DNA from: Karalla daura
Lineage: Eukaryota > Chordata > Actinopteri > Chaetodontiformes > Leiognathidae
Length of the DNA stretch: 64,000 nt
NCBI GenBank assembly: GCA_029224185.1
Contig: CM055191.1
Span: 26,171,805-26,235,804 of the forward strand
Direction of reading: 5' to 3'
Shown here: positions 19,397-32,493 of the stretch, one piece after another
How the letters are laid out: each line of letters opens with the position of its first letter
How positions within the stretch are numbered: position 1 is the stretch's first letter
Program-made: the position numbers and the translations under genes
Notes under the pieces: model-generated
What the model saw: only the letters and a program-made list of their open reading frames with translations
Databases searched by the model: none
What the model was told of the DNA's origin: nothing

Positions 19397-22300
19397 AACG
19401 ACGAGCCTCATCGTAGGCCCAGTGCAGCCTTTTCTCTCCATGAGCCCCCATTCATTGTCCCACCACAGCCATCAATGTTAAACGTTACACTACTCCTCGC
19501 GTCTGTGGCCACAGTTCTCATAGTACACACACCAAATCGTGTCAGGGCGTTCTGGAGACTGTCCCCTACGGCGTGACAGTGAGCTCATATTCCAGATAGG
19601 TGAAAGCGCAGTCTCCATAGAGCCAAATGTTTATCACTTGGCCAATTTGGCTTTTTCCCATAAGAATGAATGGGAAAAACAGAACTCCACAAACAAACAT
19701 TCGCAACTTTGCCATTCTTTGACTTTGAAACTTCATTTTCATTTCAAAAATTGAAGAATCTTGTGGCTTGTTTGTGTAGCGAGTTGCACGCTGATAGGTT
19801 GTATGGTTTTTCAGCAGCACCTCTTCTCGACGACCATGTGCCCAGGTACCTGCTCCAATGTCTCCTCTGCTGACATGGTCATACAAAGTGATGAGGCGTC
19901 CAGCTTCAATGCACCCCAGCATATGGCACAGGCCCTGGGAGACTCCCAGAGTTTGAAAGGGCCCCCTCAGCATTGGGCATGTCCAATCTCTTCTTAGCAC
20001 CGGGCCGACATGCGGGATCGCTTAAAAATCAGCTCTCGTTTTGCTCTTTTCACGCTGCTCCCAGCCACACCCGAAGCAGCAGACAAATTCTTTTTTCCAG
20101 TTTTGTAGGAAGATTGGTGCTCTCTCATGCGGGGCAGGCCATAAACCCGTGCGCCTTGTGAAATTTAAACGACGAGCCTCATCGTAGGCCCAGTGCAGCC
20201 TTTTCTCTCCATAAGCCCCCATTCATTGTCCCACCACTGCCATCAATGTTAAACGTTACACTACTCCTCGCGACTGTGGCCACAGTTCTCATAGTACACA
20301 CACCAAATCGTGTCAGGGCGTTCTGGAAACTCTCCCCTACGGCTTGACAGTTAGCTCATATTCCAGATAGGTGAAAGCGCAGTCTCCATAGAGCCAAATG
20401 TTTATCACTTGGCCAAATAGGTTCTTTCCCATAAGAATGAATGGGGAAAAGAGAACTCCACAAACAAACATTCGCAACGTTGCCATACTTTGACTTTGAA
20501 ACTTCATTTTCATTTAAAAAATTGAAGAATCTTGTGGTGTGTTTGTAGAGCGAGTTGCACGCTGATAGGTTGTATGGTTTTTCAGCAGCACCTCTTCTCG
20601 ACAACCATGTGCTCAAGTTCCTGCTCCATTGTCTCCTCTGCTGACATGGTCATACAAAGTGATGAGGCGTCCACCTTCAATGCACCCCAGCAGATGGCAC
20701 AGGCCCTGGGAGACTCCCAGAGTTTGAAAGGGCCCCCTCAGCATTGGGCATGTCCAATCTCTTCTTAGCACCGGGCCGACATGCGGGATCGCTTAAAAAT
20801 CAGCTCTCGTTTCGCTCTTTTCACGCTGCTCCCAGCCACACCCGAAGCAGCAGACAAATTCTTTTTTCCAGTTTTGTAGGAACATTGGTGCTCTCTCATG
20901 CGGGTTAGGCCATAAACCCGTGCGCCTTGTGAAATTTAAACGACGAGCCTCATCGTAGGCCCAGTGCAGCCTTTTCTCTCCATAAGCCCCCATTCATTGT
21001 CCAACCGCTGCCATCAATGTTAAACGTTACACTACTCCTCGCGACTGTGGCCACAGTTCTCATAGTACACACACCAAATCGTGTCAGAGCGTTCTGGAGA
21101 CTGTCCCCTACGGCGTGACAGTGAGCTCATATTCCAGATAGGTGAAAGCGCAGTCTCCATAGAGCCAAATGTTTATCACTTGGCCAATTCGGCTCGTTCC
21201 CATAAGAATGAATGGGAAAAACAGAACTCCACAAACAAACATTCGCAACGTTGCCATACTTTGACTTTGAAACTTCATTTTCATTTCAAAAATTGAAGAA
21301 TCTTGTGGCTTGTTTGTGTAGCGAGTTGCACGCTGATAGGTTGTATGGTTTGTCAGCAGCACCTCTTCTCGACGACCATGTGCCCAGGTGCCTGCTCCAA
21401 TGACTCCTCTGCTGACATGGTCATACAAAGTGATGAGGCGTCCAGCTTCAATGCACCCCAGCATATGGCACAGGCCCTGGGAGACTCCCAGAGTTTGAAA
21501 GGGCCCCCTCAGCATTGGGCATGTCCAATCTCTTCTTAGCACCGGGCCGACATGCGGGATCGCTTAAAAATCAGCTCTCGTTTTGCTCTTTTCACGCTGC
21601 TCCCAGCCACACCCGAAGCAGCAGACAAATTCTTTTTTCCAGTTTTGTAGGAAGATTGGTGCTCTCTCATGCGGGGCAGGCCATAAACCCGTGCGCCTTG
21701 TGAAATTTAAACGACGAGCCTCATCGTAGGCCCAGTGCAGCCTTTTCTCTCCATAAGCCCCCATTCATTGTCCCACCACTGCCATCAATGTTAAACGTTA
21801 CACTACTCCTCGCGACTGTGGCCACAGTTCTCATAGTACACACACCAAATCGTGTCAGGGCGTTCTGGAGACTGTCCCCTACGGCGTGACAGTGAGCTCA
21901 TATTCCAGATAGGTGAAAGCGCAGTCTCCATAGAGCCAAATGTTTATCACTTGGCCAATTCGGCTCGTTCCCATAAGAATGAATGGGAAAAACAGAACTC
22001 CACAAACAAACATTCGCAACGTTGCCATACTTTGACTTTGAAGCTTCATTTTCATTTCAAAAATTGAAGAATCTTGTGGCTTGTTTGTGTAGCGAGTTGC
22101 ACGCTGATAGGTTGTATGGTTTTTCAGCAGCACCTCTTCTCGACGACCATGTGCTCAAGATCCTGCTCCATTGTCTCCTCTGCTGACATGGTCATACAAA
22201 GTGATGAGGCGTCCACCTTCAATGCACCCCAGCAGATGGCACAGGCCCTGGGAGACTCCCAGAGTTTGAAAGGGCCCCCTCAGCATTGGGCATGTCCAAT

Positions 22301-22480
22301 CTCTTCTTAGCACCGGGCCGACATGCGGGATCGCTTAAAAATCAGCTCTCGTTTCGCTCTTTTCACGCTGCTCCCAGCCACACCCGAAGCAGCAGACAAA
22401 TTCTTTTTTCCAGTTTTGTAGGAACATTGGTGCTCTCTCATGCGGGTTAGGCCATAAACCCGTGCGCCTTGTGAAATTTA
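18629..22480. repeat. Five-monomer higher-order unit, copy 1 (Qb-Qd-Aa-Rc-Ra')
   Basis: 3,852 bp, monomers at 18629, 19397, 20168, 20939 and 21710. Shared fingerprints with copy 2 include ggccattaaccc (near 19,368), gtcagagcg (near 21,086) and gaagcttc (in the last unit, near 22,040). The last unit is a c-to-a' chimera marking the duplication junction. Confidence 0.9.
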
Positions 22481-25400
22481 AACGACGAGCCTCATTGTAG
22501 GCCCAGTGCAGCCTTTTCTCTGCATGAGCCCCCATTCATTGTCCCACCACTGCCATCAATGCTAAACGCTACACTACTCGCGACTGTGGCCACAGTTCTC
22601 ATACTACACACACCAAATCGTGTCAGGGCGTTCTGGAGACTGTCCCCTACGGCGTGACAGTGAGCTCATATTCCAGATAGGTGAAAGCGCAGTCTCCATA
22701 GAGCCAAATGTTTATCACTTGGCCAATTTGGCTTTTTCCCATAAGAATGAATGGGAAAAACAGAACTCCACAAAGAAACATTCGCAACGTTGCCATACTT
22801 TGGCTTTGAAACTTCATTTTCATTTCAAAAATTGAAGAATCTTGTGGTGTGTTTGTAGAGCGAGTTGCACGCTGATAGTTTGTATGGTTTTTCAGCAGCA
22901 CCTCTTCTCGACGACCATGTGCTCAGGTACCTGCTCCAATGTCTCCTCTGCTGACATGGTAATACAAAGTGATGAGGCGTCCAGCTTCAATGCACCCCAG
23001 CAGATGGCACAGGCCCTGGGAGACTCCCAGAGTTTGAAAGGGCCCCCTCAGCATTGGGCATGTCCAATCTCTTCTTAGCACCGGGCCGACATGCGGGATC
23101 GCTTAAAAATCAGCTCTCGTTTCGCTCTTTTCACGCTGCTCCCAGCCACACCCGAAGCAGCAGACAAATTCTTTTTTCCAGTTTTGTAGGAACATTGGTG
23201 CTCTCTCATGCGGGGCAGGCCATTAACCCGTGCGCCTTGTGAAATTTAAACGACGAGCCTCATCGTAGGCCCAGTGCAGCCTTTTCTCTCCATGAGCCCC
23301 CATTCATTGTCCCACCACAGCCATCAATGTTAAACGTTACACTACTCCTCGCGTCTGTGGCCACAGTTCTCATAGTACACACACCAAATCGTGTCAGGGC
23401 GTTCTGGAGACTGTCCCCTACGGCGTGACAGTGAGCTCATATTCCAGATAGGTGAAAGCGCAGTCTCCATAGAGCCAAATGTTTATCACTTGGCCAATTT
23501 GGCTTTTTCCCATAAGAATGAATGGGAAAAACAGAACTCCACAAACAAACATTCGCAACTTTGCCATTCTTTGACTTTGAAACTTCATTTTCATTTCAAA
23601 AATTGAAGAATCTTGTGGCTTGTTTGTGTAGCGAGTTGCACGCTGATAGGTTGTATGGTTTTTCAGCAGCACCTCTTCTCGACGACCATGTGCCCAGGTA
23701 CCTGCTCCAATGTCTCCTCTGCTGACATGGTCATACAAAGTGATGAGGCGTCCAGCTTCAATGCACCCCAGCATATGGCACAGGCCCTGGGAGACTCCCA
23801 GAGTTTGAAAGGGCCCCCTCAGCATTGGGCATGTCCAATCTCTTCTTAGCACCGGGCCGACATGCGGGATCGCTTAAAAATCAGCTCTCGTTTTGCTCTT
23901 TTCACGCTGCTCCCAGCCACACCCGAAGCAGCAGACAAATTCTTTTTTCCAGTTTTGTAGGAAGATTGGTGCTCTCTCATGCGGGGCAGGCCATAAACCC
24001 GTGCGCCTTGTGAAATTTAAACGACGAGCCTCATCGTAGGCCCAGTGCAGCCTTTTCTCTCCATAAGCCCCCATTCATTGTCCCACCACTGCCATCAATG
24101 TTAAACGTTACACTACTCCTCGCGACTGTGGCCACAGTTCTCATAGTACACACACCAAATCGTGTCAGGGCGTTCTGGAAACTCTCCCCTACGGCTTGAC
24201 AGTTAGCTCATATTCCAGATAGGTGAAAGCGCAGTCTCCATAGAGCCAAATGTTTATCACTTGGCCAAATAGGTTCTTTCCCATAAGAATGAATGGGGAA
24301 AAGAGAACTCCACAAACAAACATTCGCAACGTTGCCATACTTTGACTTTGAAACTTCATTTTCATTTCAAAAATTGAAGAATCTTGTGGTGTGTTTGTAG
24401 AGCGAGTTGCACGCTGATAGGTTGTATGGTTTTTCAGCAGCACCTCTTCTCGACAACCATGTGCTCAAGTTCCTGCTCCATTGTCTCCTCTGCTGACATG
24501 GTCATGCAAAGTGATGAGGCGTCCACCTTCAATGCACCCCAGCAGATGGCACAGGCCCTGGGAGACTCCCAGAGTTTGAAAGGGCCCCCTCAGCATTGGG
24601 CATGTCCAATCTCTTCTTAGCACCGGGCCGACATGCGGGATCGCTTAAAAATCAGCTCTCGTTTCGCTCTTTTCACGCTGCTCCCAGCCACACCCGAAGC
24701 AGCAGACAAATTCTTTTTTCCAGTTTTGTAGGAACATTGGTGCTCTCTCATGCGGGTTAGGCCATAAACCCGTGCGCCTTGTGAAATTTAAACGACGAGC
24801 CTCATCGTAGGCCCAGTGCAGCCTTTTCTCTCCATAAGCCCCCATTCATTGTCCAACCGCTGCCATCAATGTTAAACGTTACACTACTCCTCGCGACTGT
24901 GGCCACAGTTCTCATAGTACACACACCAAATCGTGTCAGAGCGTTCTGGAGACTGTCCCCTACGGCGTGACAGTGAGCTCATATTCCAGATAGGTGAAAG
25001 CGCAGTCTCCATAGAGCCAAATGTTTATCACTTGGCCAATTCGGCTCGTTCCCATAAGAATGAATGGGAAAAACAGAACTCCACAAACAAACATTCGCAA
25101 CGTTGCCATACTTTGACTTTGAAACTTCATTTTCATTTCAAAAATTGAAGAATCTTGTGGCTTGTTTGTGTAGCGAGTTGCACGCTGATAGGTTGTATGG
25201 TTTGTCAGCAGCACCTCTTCTCGACGACCATGTGCCCAGGTGCCTGCTCCAATGACTCCTCTGCTGACATGGTCATACAAAGTGATGAGGCGTCCAGCTT
25301 CAATGCACCCCAGCATATGGCACAGGCCCTGGGAGACTCCCAGAGTTTGAAAGGGCCCCCTCAGCATTGGGCATGTCCAATCTCTTCTTAGCACCGGGCC

Positions 25401-26332
25401 GACATGCGGGATCGCTTAAAAATCAGCTCTCGTTTTGCTCTTTTCACGCTGCTCCCAGCCACACCCGAAGCAGCAGACAAATTCTTTTTTCCAGTTTTGT
25501 AGGAAGATTGGTGCTCTCTCATGCGGGGCAGGCCATAAACCCGTGCGCCTTGTGAAATTTAAACGACGAGCCTCATCGTAGGCCCAGTGCAGCCTTTTCT
25601 CTCCATAAGCCCCCATTCATTGTCCCACCACTGCCATCAATGTTAAACGTTACACTACTCCTCGCGACTGTGGCCACAGTTCTCATAGTACACACACCAA
25701 ATCGTGTCAGGGCGTTCTGGAGACTGTCCCCTACGGCGTGACAGTGAGCTCATATTCCAGATAGGTGAAAGCGCAGTCTCCATAGAGCCAAATGTTTATC
25801 ACTTGGCCAATTCGGCTCGTTCCCATAAGAATGAATGGGAAAAACAGATCTCCACAAACAAACATTCGCAACGTTGCCATACTTTGACTTTGAAACTTCA
25901 TTTTCATTTCAAAAATTGAAGAATCTTGTGGTGTGTTTGTAGAGCGAGTTGCACGCTGATAGGTTGTATGGTTTTTCAGCAGCACCTCTTCTCGACGACC
26001 ATGTGCTCAAGTTCCTGCTCCATTGTCTCCTCTGCTGACATGGTCATACAAAGTGATGAGGCGTCCACCTTCAATGCACCCCAGCATATGGCACAGGCCC
26101 TGGGAGACTCCCAGAGTTTGAAAGGGCCCCCTCAGCATTGGGCATGTCCAATCTCTTCTTAGCACCGGGCCGACATGCGGGATCGCTTAAAAATCAGCTC
26201 TCGTTTCGCTCTTTTCACGCTGCTCCCAGCCACACCCGAAGCAGCAGACAAATTCTTTTTTCCAGTTTTGTAGGAACATTGGTGCTCTCTCATGCGGGTT
26301 AGGCCATAAACCCGTGCGCCTTGTGAAATTTA
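22481..26332. repeat. Five-monomer higher-order unit, copy 2 (Qb-Qd-Aa-Rc-Ra)
   Basis: 3,852 bp, monomers at 22481, 23249, 24020, 24791 and 25562. It matches copy 1 closely through the fourth unit. Private changes include gtcatgcaaag (near 24,502) and aacagatctcc (near 25,845). The fifth unit diverges from copy 1 in its second half. Confidence 0.9.
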
Positions 26333-28641
26333 AACGACGAGCCTCATTGTAGGCCCAGTGCAGCCTTTTCTCTCCATGAGCCCCCATTCATTGTCCCACC
26401 ACTGCCATCAATGTTAAACGTTACACTACTCCTCGCGACTGTGGCCACAGTTCTCATAGTACACACACCAAATCGTGTCAGGGCGTTCTGGAAACTCTCC
26501 CCTACGGCTTGACAGTTAGCTCATATTCCAGATAGGTGAAAGCGCAGTCTCCATAGAGCCAAATGTTTATCACTTGGCCAAATAGGTTCTTTCCCATAAG
26601 AATGAATGGGGAAAAGAGAACTCCACAAACAAACATTCGCAACGTTGCCATACTTTGACTTTGAAACTTCATTTTCATTTCAAAAATTGAAGAATCTTGT
26701 GGTGTGTTTGTAGAGCGAGTTGCACGCTGATAGGTTGTATGGTTTTTCAGCAGCACCTCTTCTCGACGACCATGTGCTCAAGTTCCTGCTCCATTGTCTC
26801 CTCTGCTGACATGGTCATACAAAGTGATGAGGCGTCCACCTTCAATGCACCCCAGCATATGGCACAGGCCCTGGGAGACTCCCAGAGTTTGAAAGGGCCC
26901 CCTCAGCATTGGGCATGTCCAATCTCTTCTTAGCACCGGGCCGACATGCGGGATCGCTTAAAAATCAGCTCTCGTTTCGCTCTTTTCACGCTGCTCCCAG
27001 CCACACCCGAAGCAGCAGACAAATTCTTTTTTCCAGTTTTGTAGGAACATTGGTGCTCTCTCATGCGGGTTAGGCCATAAACCCGTGCGCCTTGTGAAAT
27101 TTAAACGACGAGCCTCATTGTAGGCCCAGTGCAGCCTTTTCTCTCCATGAGCCCCCATTCATTGTCCCACCACTGCCATCAATGCTAAACGCTACACTAC
27201 TCGCGACTGTGGCCACAGTTCTCATACTACACACACCAAATCGTGTCAGGGCGTTCTGGAGACTGTCCCCTACGGCGTGACAGTGAGCTCATATTCCAGA
27301 TAGGTGAAAGCGCAGTCTCCATAGAGCCAAATGTTTATCACTTGGCCAATTCGGCTCGTTCCCATAAGAATGAATGGGAAAAACAGAACTCCACAAACAA
27401 ACATTCGCAACGTTGCCATACTTTGGCTTTGAAACTTCATTTTCATTTCAAAAATTGAAGAATCTTGTGGTGTGTTTGTAGAGCGAGTTGCACGCTGATA
27501 GTTTGTATGGTTTTTCAGCAGCACCTCTTCTCGACGACCATGTGCTCAGGTACCTGCTCCAATGTCTCCTCTGCTGACATGGTAATACAAAGTGATGAGG
27601 CGTCCAGCTTCAATGCACCCCAGCAGATGGCACAGGCCCTGGGAGACTCCCAGAGTTTGAAAGGGCCCCCTCAGCATTGGGCATGTCCAATCTCTTCTTA
27701 GCACCGGGCCGACATGCGGGATCGCTTAAAAATCAGCTCTCGTTTCGCTCTTTTCACGCTGCTCCCTGCCACACCCGAAGCAGCAGACAAATTCTTTTTT
27801 CCAGTTTTGTAGGAACATTGGTGCTCTCTCATGCGGGGCAGGCCATAAACCCGTGCGCCTTGTGAAATTTAAACGACGAGCCTCATCGTAGGCCCAGTGC
27901 AGCCTTTTCTCTCCATGACCCCCATTCATTGTCCCACCACAGCCATCAATGTTAAACGTTACACTACTCCTCGCGTCTGTGGCCACAGTTCTCATAGTAC
28001 ACACACCAAATCGTGTCAGGGCGTTCTGGAGACTGTCCCCTACGGCGTGACAGTGAGCTCATATTCCAGATAGGTGAAAGCGCAGTCTCCATAGAGCCAA
28101 ATGTTTATCACTTGGCCAATTTGGCTTTTTCCCATAAGAATGAATGGGAAAAACAGAACTCCACAAACAAACATTCGCAACTTTGCCATTCTTTGACTTT
28201 GAAACTTCATTTTCATTTCAAAAATTGAAGAATCTTGTGGCTTGTTTGTGTAGCGAGTTGCACGCTGATAGGTTGTATGGTTTGTCAGCAGCACCTCTTC
28301 TCGACGACCATGTGCCCAGGTACCTGCTCCAATGACTCCTCTGCTGACATGGTCATACAAAGTGATGAGGCGTCCAGCTTCAATGCACCCCAGCATATGG
28401 CACAGGCCCTGGGAGACTCCCAGAGTTTGAAAGGGCCCCCTCAGCATTGGGCATGTCCAATCTCTTCTTAGCACCGGGCCGACATGCGGGATCGCTTAAA
28501 AATCAGCTCTCGTTTTGCTCTTTTCACGCTGCTCCCAGCCACACCCGAAGCAGCAGACAAATTCTTTTTTCCAGTTTTGTAGGAAGATTGGTGCTCTCTC
28601 ATGCGGGGCAGGCCATAAACCCGTGCGCCTTGTGAAATTTA
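26333..28641. repeat. Three monomers Aa-Rb-Qc', related to 10,164-12,471
   Basis: Monomers at 26333, 27104 and 27872. The last two match 10,934-12,471 at an offset of 16,170 bp (21 monomers), including the rare ccatgacccc deletion. The first shares the unusual combination of ccacctt with gcatatgg with the unit before it (25,562), which suggests local duplication. Confidence 0.85.
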
Positions 28642-31600
28642 AACGACGAGCCTCATCGTAGGCCCAGTGCAGCCTTTTCACTCCATAAGCCCCCATTCAT
28701 TGTCCCACCACTGCCATCAATGTTAAACGTTACACTACTCCTCGCGACTGTGGCCACAGTTCTCATAGTACACACAACAAATCGTGTCAGGGCGTTCTGG
28801 AGACTGTCCCCTACGGCGTGACAGTGAGCTCATATTCCAGATAGGTGAAAGCGCAGTCTCCATAGAGCCAAATGTTTATCACTTGGCCAATTCGGCTCGT
28901 TCCCATAAGAATGAATGGGAAAAACAGAACTCCACAAACAAACATTCGCAACGTTGCCATACTTTGACTTTGAAACTTCATTTTCATTTCAAAAATTGAA
29001 GAATCTTGTGGCTTGTTTGTGTAGCGAGTTGCACGCTGATAGGTTGTATGGTTTGTCAGCAGCACCTCTTCTCGACGACCATGTGCCCAGGTGCCTGCTC
29101 CAATGACTCCTCTGCTGACATGGTCATACAAAGTGATGAGGCGTCCAGCTTCAATGCACCCCAGCATATGGCACAGGCCCTGGGAGACTCCCAGAGTTTG
29201 AAAGGGCCCCCTCAGCATTGGGCATGTCCAATCTCTTCTTAGCACCGGGCCGACATGCGGGATCGCTTAAAAATCAGCTCTCGTTTCGCTCTTTTCACGC
29301 TGCTCCCAGCCACACCCGAAGCAGCAGACAAATTCTTTTTTCCAGTTTTGTAGGAAGATTGGTGCTCTCTCATGCGGGGCAGGCCATAAACCCGTGCGCC
29401 TTGTGAAATTTAAACGACGAGCCTCATCGTAGGCCCAGTGCAGCCTTTTCTCTCCATAAGCCCCCATTCATTGTCCCACCACTGCCATCAATGTTAAACG
29501 TTACAAAACTCCTCGCGACTGTGGCCACAGTTCTCTTAGTACACACACCAAATCGTGTCAGGGCGTTCTGGAGACTGTCCCCTACGGCGTGACAGTGAGC
29601 TCATATTCCAGATAGGTGAAAGCGCAGTCTCCATAGAGCCAAATGTTTATCACTTGGCCAATTTGGCTCGTTCCCATAAGAATGAATGGGAAAAACAGAA
29701 CTCCACAAACAAACATTCGCAACGTTGCCATACTTTGACTTTGAAACTTCATTTTCATTTCAAAAATTGAAGAATCTTGTGGTGTGTTTGTGTAGCGAGT
29801 TGCACGCTGATAGGTTGTATGGTTTTTCAGCAGCACCTCTTCTCGACGACCATGTGCTCAAGTACCTGCTCCATTGTCTCCTCTGCTGACATGGTAATAC
29901 AAAGTGATGAGGCGTCCAGCTTCAATGCACCCCAGCAGATGGCACAGGCCCTGGGAGACTCCCAGAGTTTGAAAGGGCCCCCTCAGCATTGGGCATGTCC
30001 AATCTCTTCTTAGCACCGGGCCGACATGCGGGATCGCTTAAAAATCAGCTCTCGTTTCGCTCTTTTCACGCTGCTCCCTGCCACACCCGAAGCAGCAGAC
30101 AAATTCTTTTTTCCAGTTTTGTAGGAACATTGGTGCTCTCTCATGCGGGTTAGGCCATAAACCCGTGCGCCTTGTGAAATTTAAACGACGAGCCTCATCG
30201 TAGGACCAGTGCAGCCTTTTCTCTCCATAAGCCCCCATTCATTGTCCAACCGCTGCCATCAATTTTAAACGTTACACTACTCCTCGCGACTGTGGCCACA
30301 GTTCTCATAGTACACACACCAAATCTTGTCAGGGCGTTCTGGAGACTGTCCCCTACGGCGTGACAGTGAGCTCATATTCCAGATAGGTGAAAGCGCAGTC
30401 TCCACAGAGCCAAATGTTTATCACTTGGCCAATTCGGCTCGTTCCCATAAGAATGAATGGGAAAAACAGAACTCCACAAACAAACATTCGCAACGTTGCC
30501 ATACTTTGGCTTTGAAACTTCATTTTCATTTCAAAAATTGAAGAATCTTGTGGTGTGTTTGTAGAGCGAGTTGCACGCTGATAGTTTGTATGGTTTTTCA
30601 GCAGCACCTCTTCTCGACGACCATGTGCTCAGGTACCTGCTCCAATGTCTCCTCTGCTGACATGGTCATACAAAGTGATGAGGCGTCCAGCTTCAATGCA
30701 CCCCAGCAGATGGCACAGGCCCTGGGAGACTCCCAGAGTTTGAAAGGGCCCCCTCAGCATTGGGCATGTCCAATCTCTTCTTAGCACCGGGCCGACATGC
30801 GGGATCGCTTAAAAATCAGCTCTCGTTTCGCTCTTTTCACGCTGCTCCCTGCCACACCCGAAGCAGCAGACAAATTCTTTTTTCCAGTTTTGTAGGAAGA
30901 TTGGTGCTCTCTCATGCGGGGCAGGCCATAAACCCGTGCGCCTTGTGAAATTTAAACGACGAGCCTCATCGTAGGCCCAGTGCAGCCTTTTCTCTCCATA
31001 AGCCCCCATTCATTGTCCCACCACTGCCATCAATGTTAAACGTTACACTACTCCTCGCGACTGTGGCCACAGTTCTCATAGTACACACACCAAATCGTGT
31101 CAGGGCGTTCTGGAAACTCTCCCCTACGGCTTGACAGTTAGCTCATATTCCAGATAGGTGAAAGCGCAGTCTCCATAGAGCCAAATGTTTATCACTTGGC
31201 CAAATAGGTTCTTTCCCATAAGAATGAATGGGGAAAAGAGAACTCCACAAACAAACATTCGCAACGTTGCCATACTTTGACTTTGAAACTTCATTTTCAT
31301 TTCAAAAATTGAAGAATCTTGTGGTGTGTTTGTGTAGCGAGTTGCACGCTGATAGGTTGTATGGTTTTTCAGCAGCACCTCTTCTCGACGACCATGTGCT
31401 CAAGTTCCTGCTCCATTGTCTCCTCTGCTGACATGGTCATACAAAGTGATGAGGCGTCCACCTTCAATGCACCCCAGCAGATGGCACAGGCCCTGGGAGA
31501 CTCCCAGAGTTTGAAAGGGCCCCCTCAGCATTGGGCATGTCCAATCTCTTCTTAGCACCGGGCCGACATGCGGGATCGCTTAAAAATCAGCTCTCGTTTC

Positions 31601-32493
31601 GCTCTTTTCACGCTGCTCCCAGCCACACCCGAAGCAGCAGACAAATTCTTTTTTCCAGTTTTGTAGGAAGATTGGTGCTCTCTCATGCGGGTTAGGCCAT
31701 AAACCCGTGCGCCTTGTGAAATTTAAACGACGAGCCTCATCGTAGGCCCAGTGCAGCCTTTTCTCTGCATGAGCCCCCATTCATTGTCCCACCACTGCCA
31801 TCAATGCTAAACGCTACACTACTCGCGACTGTGGCCACAGTTCTCATACTACACACACCAAATCGTGTCAGGGCGTTCTGGAGACTGTCCCCTACGGCGT
31901 GACAGTGAGCTCATATTCCAGATAGGTGAAAGCGCAGTCTCCATAGAGCCAAATGTTTATCACTTGGCCAATTCGGCTCGTTCCCATAAGAATGAATGGG
32001 AAAAACAGAACTCCACAAACAAACATTCGCAACGTTGCCATACTTTGACTTTGAAACTTCATTTTCATTTCAAAAATTGAAGAATCTTGTGGTGTGTTTG
32101 TAGAGCGAGTTGCACGCTGATAGGTTGTATGGTTTGTCAGCAGCACCTCTTCTCGACGACCATGTGCCCAGGTACCTGCTCCAATGACTCCTCTGCTGAC
32201 ATGGTCATACAAAGTGATGAGGCGTCCAGCTTCAATGCACCCCAGCATATGGCACAGGCCCTGGGAGACTCCCAGAGTTTGAAAGGGCCCCCTCAGCATT
32301 GGGCATGTCCAATCTCTTCTTAGCACCGGGCCGACATGCGGGATCGCTTAAAAATCAGCTCTCGTTTTGCTCTTTTCACGCTGCTCCCAGCCACACCCGA
32401 AGCAGCAGACAAATTCTTTTTTCCAGTTTTGTAGGAAGATTGGTGCTCTCTCATGCGGGGCAGGCCATAAACCCGTGCGCCTTGTGAAATTTA
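28642..32493. repeat. Five-monomer higher-order unit, copy 1 (Rc-Re-Rb-Aa-Rc')
   Basis: 3,852 bp, monomers at 28642, 29413, 30184, 30955 and 31726. Rare markers shared with copy 2: caattttaaacg (near 30,260) and aaatcttgtcag (near 30,321), both in the third unit. Private: cctttcactcc-type change near 28,680 and cacacaacaaatc near 28,772. Confidence 0.88.
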
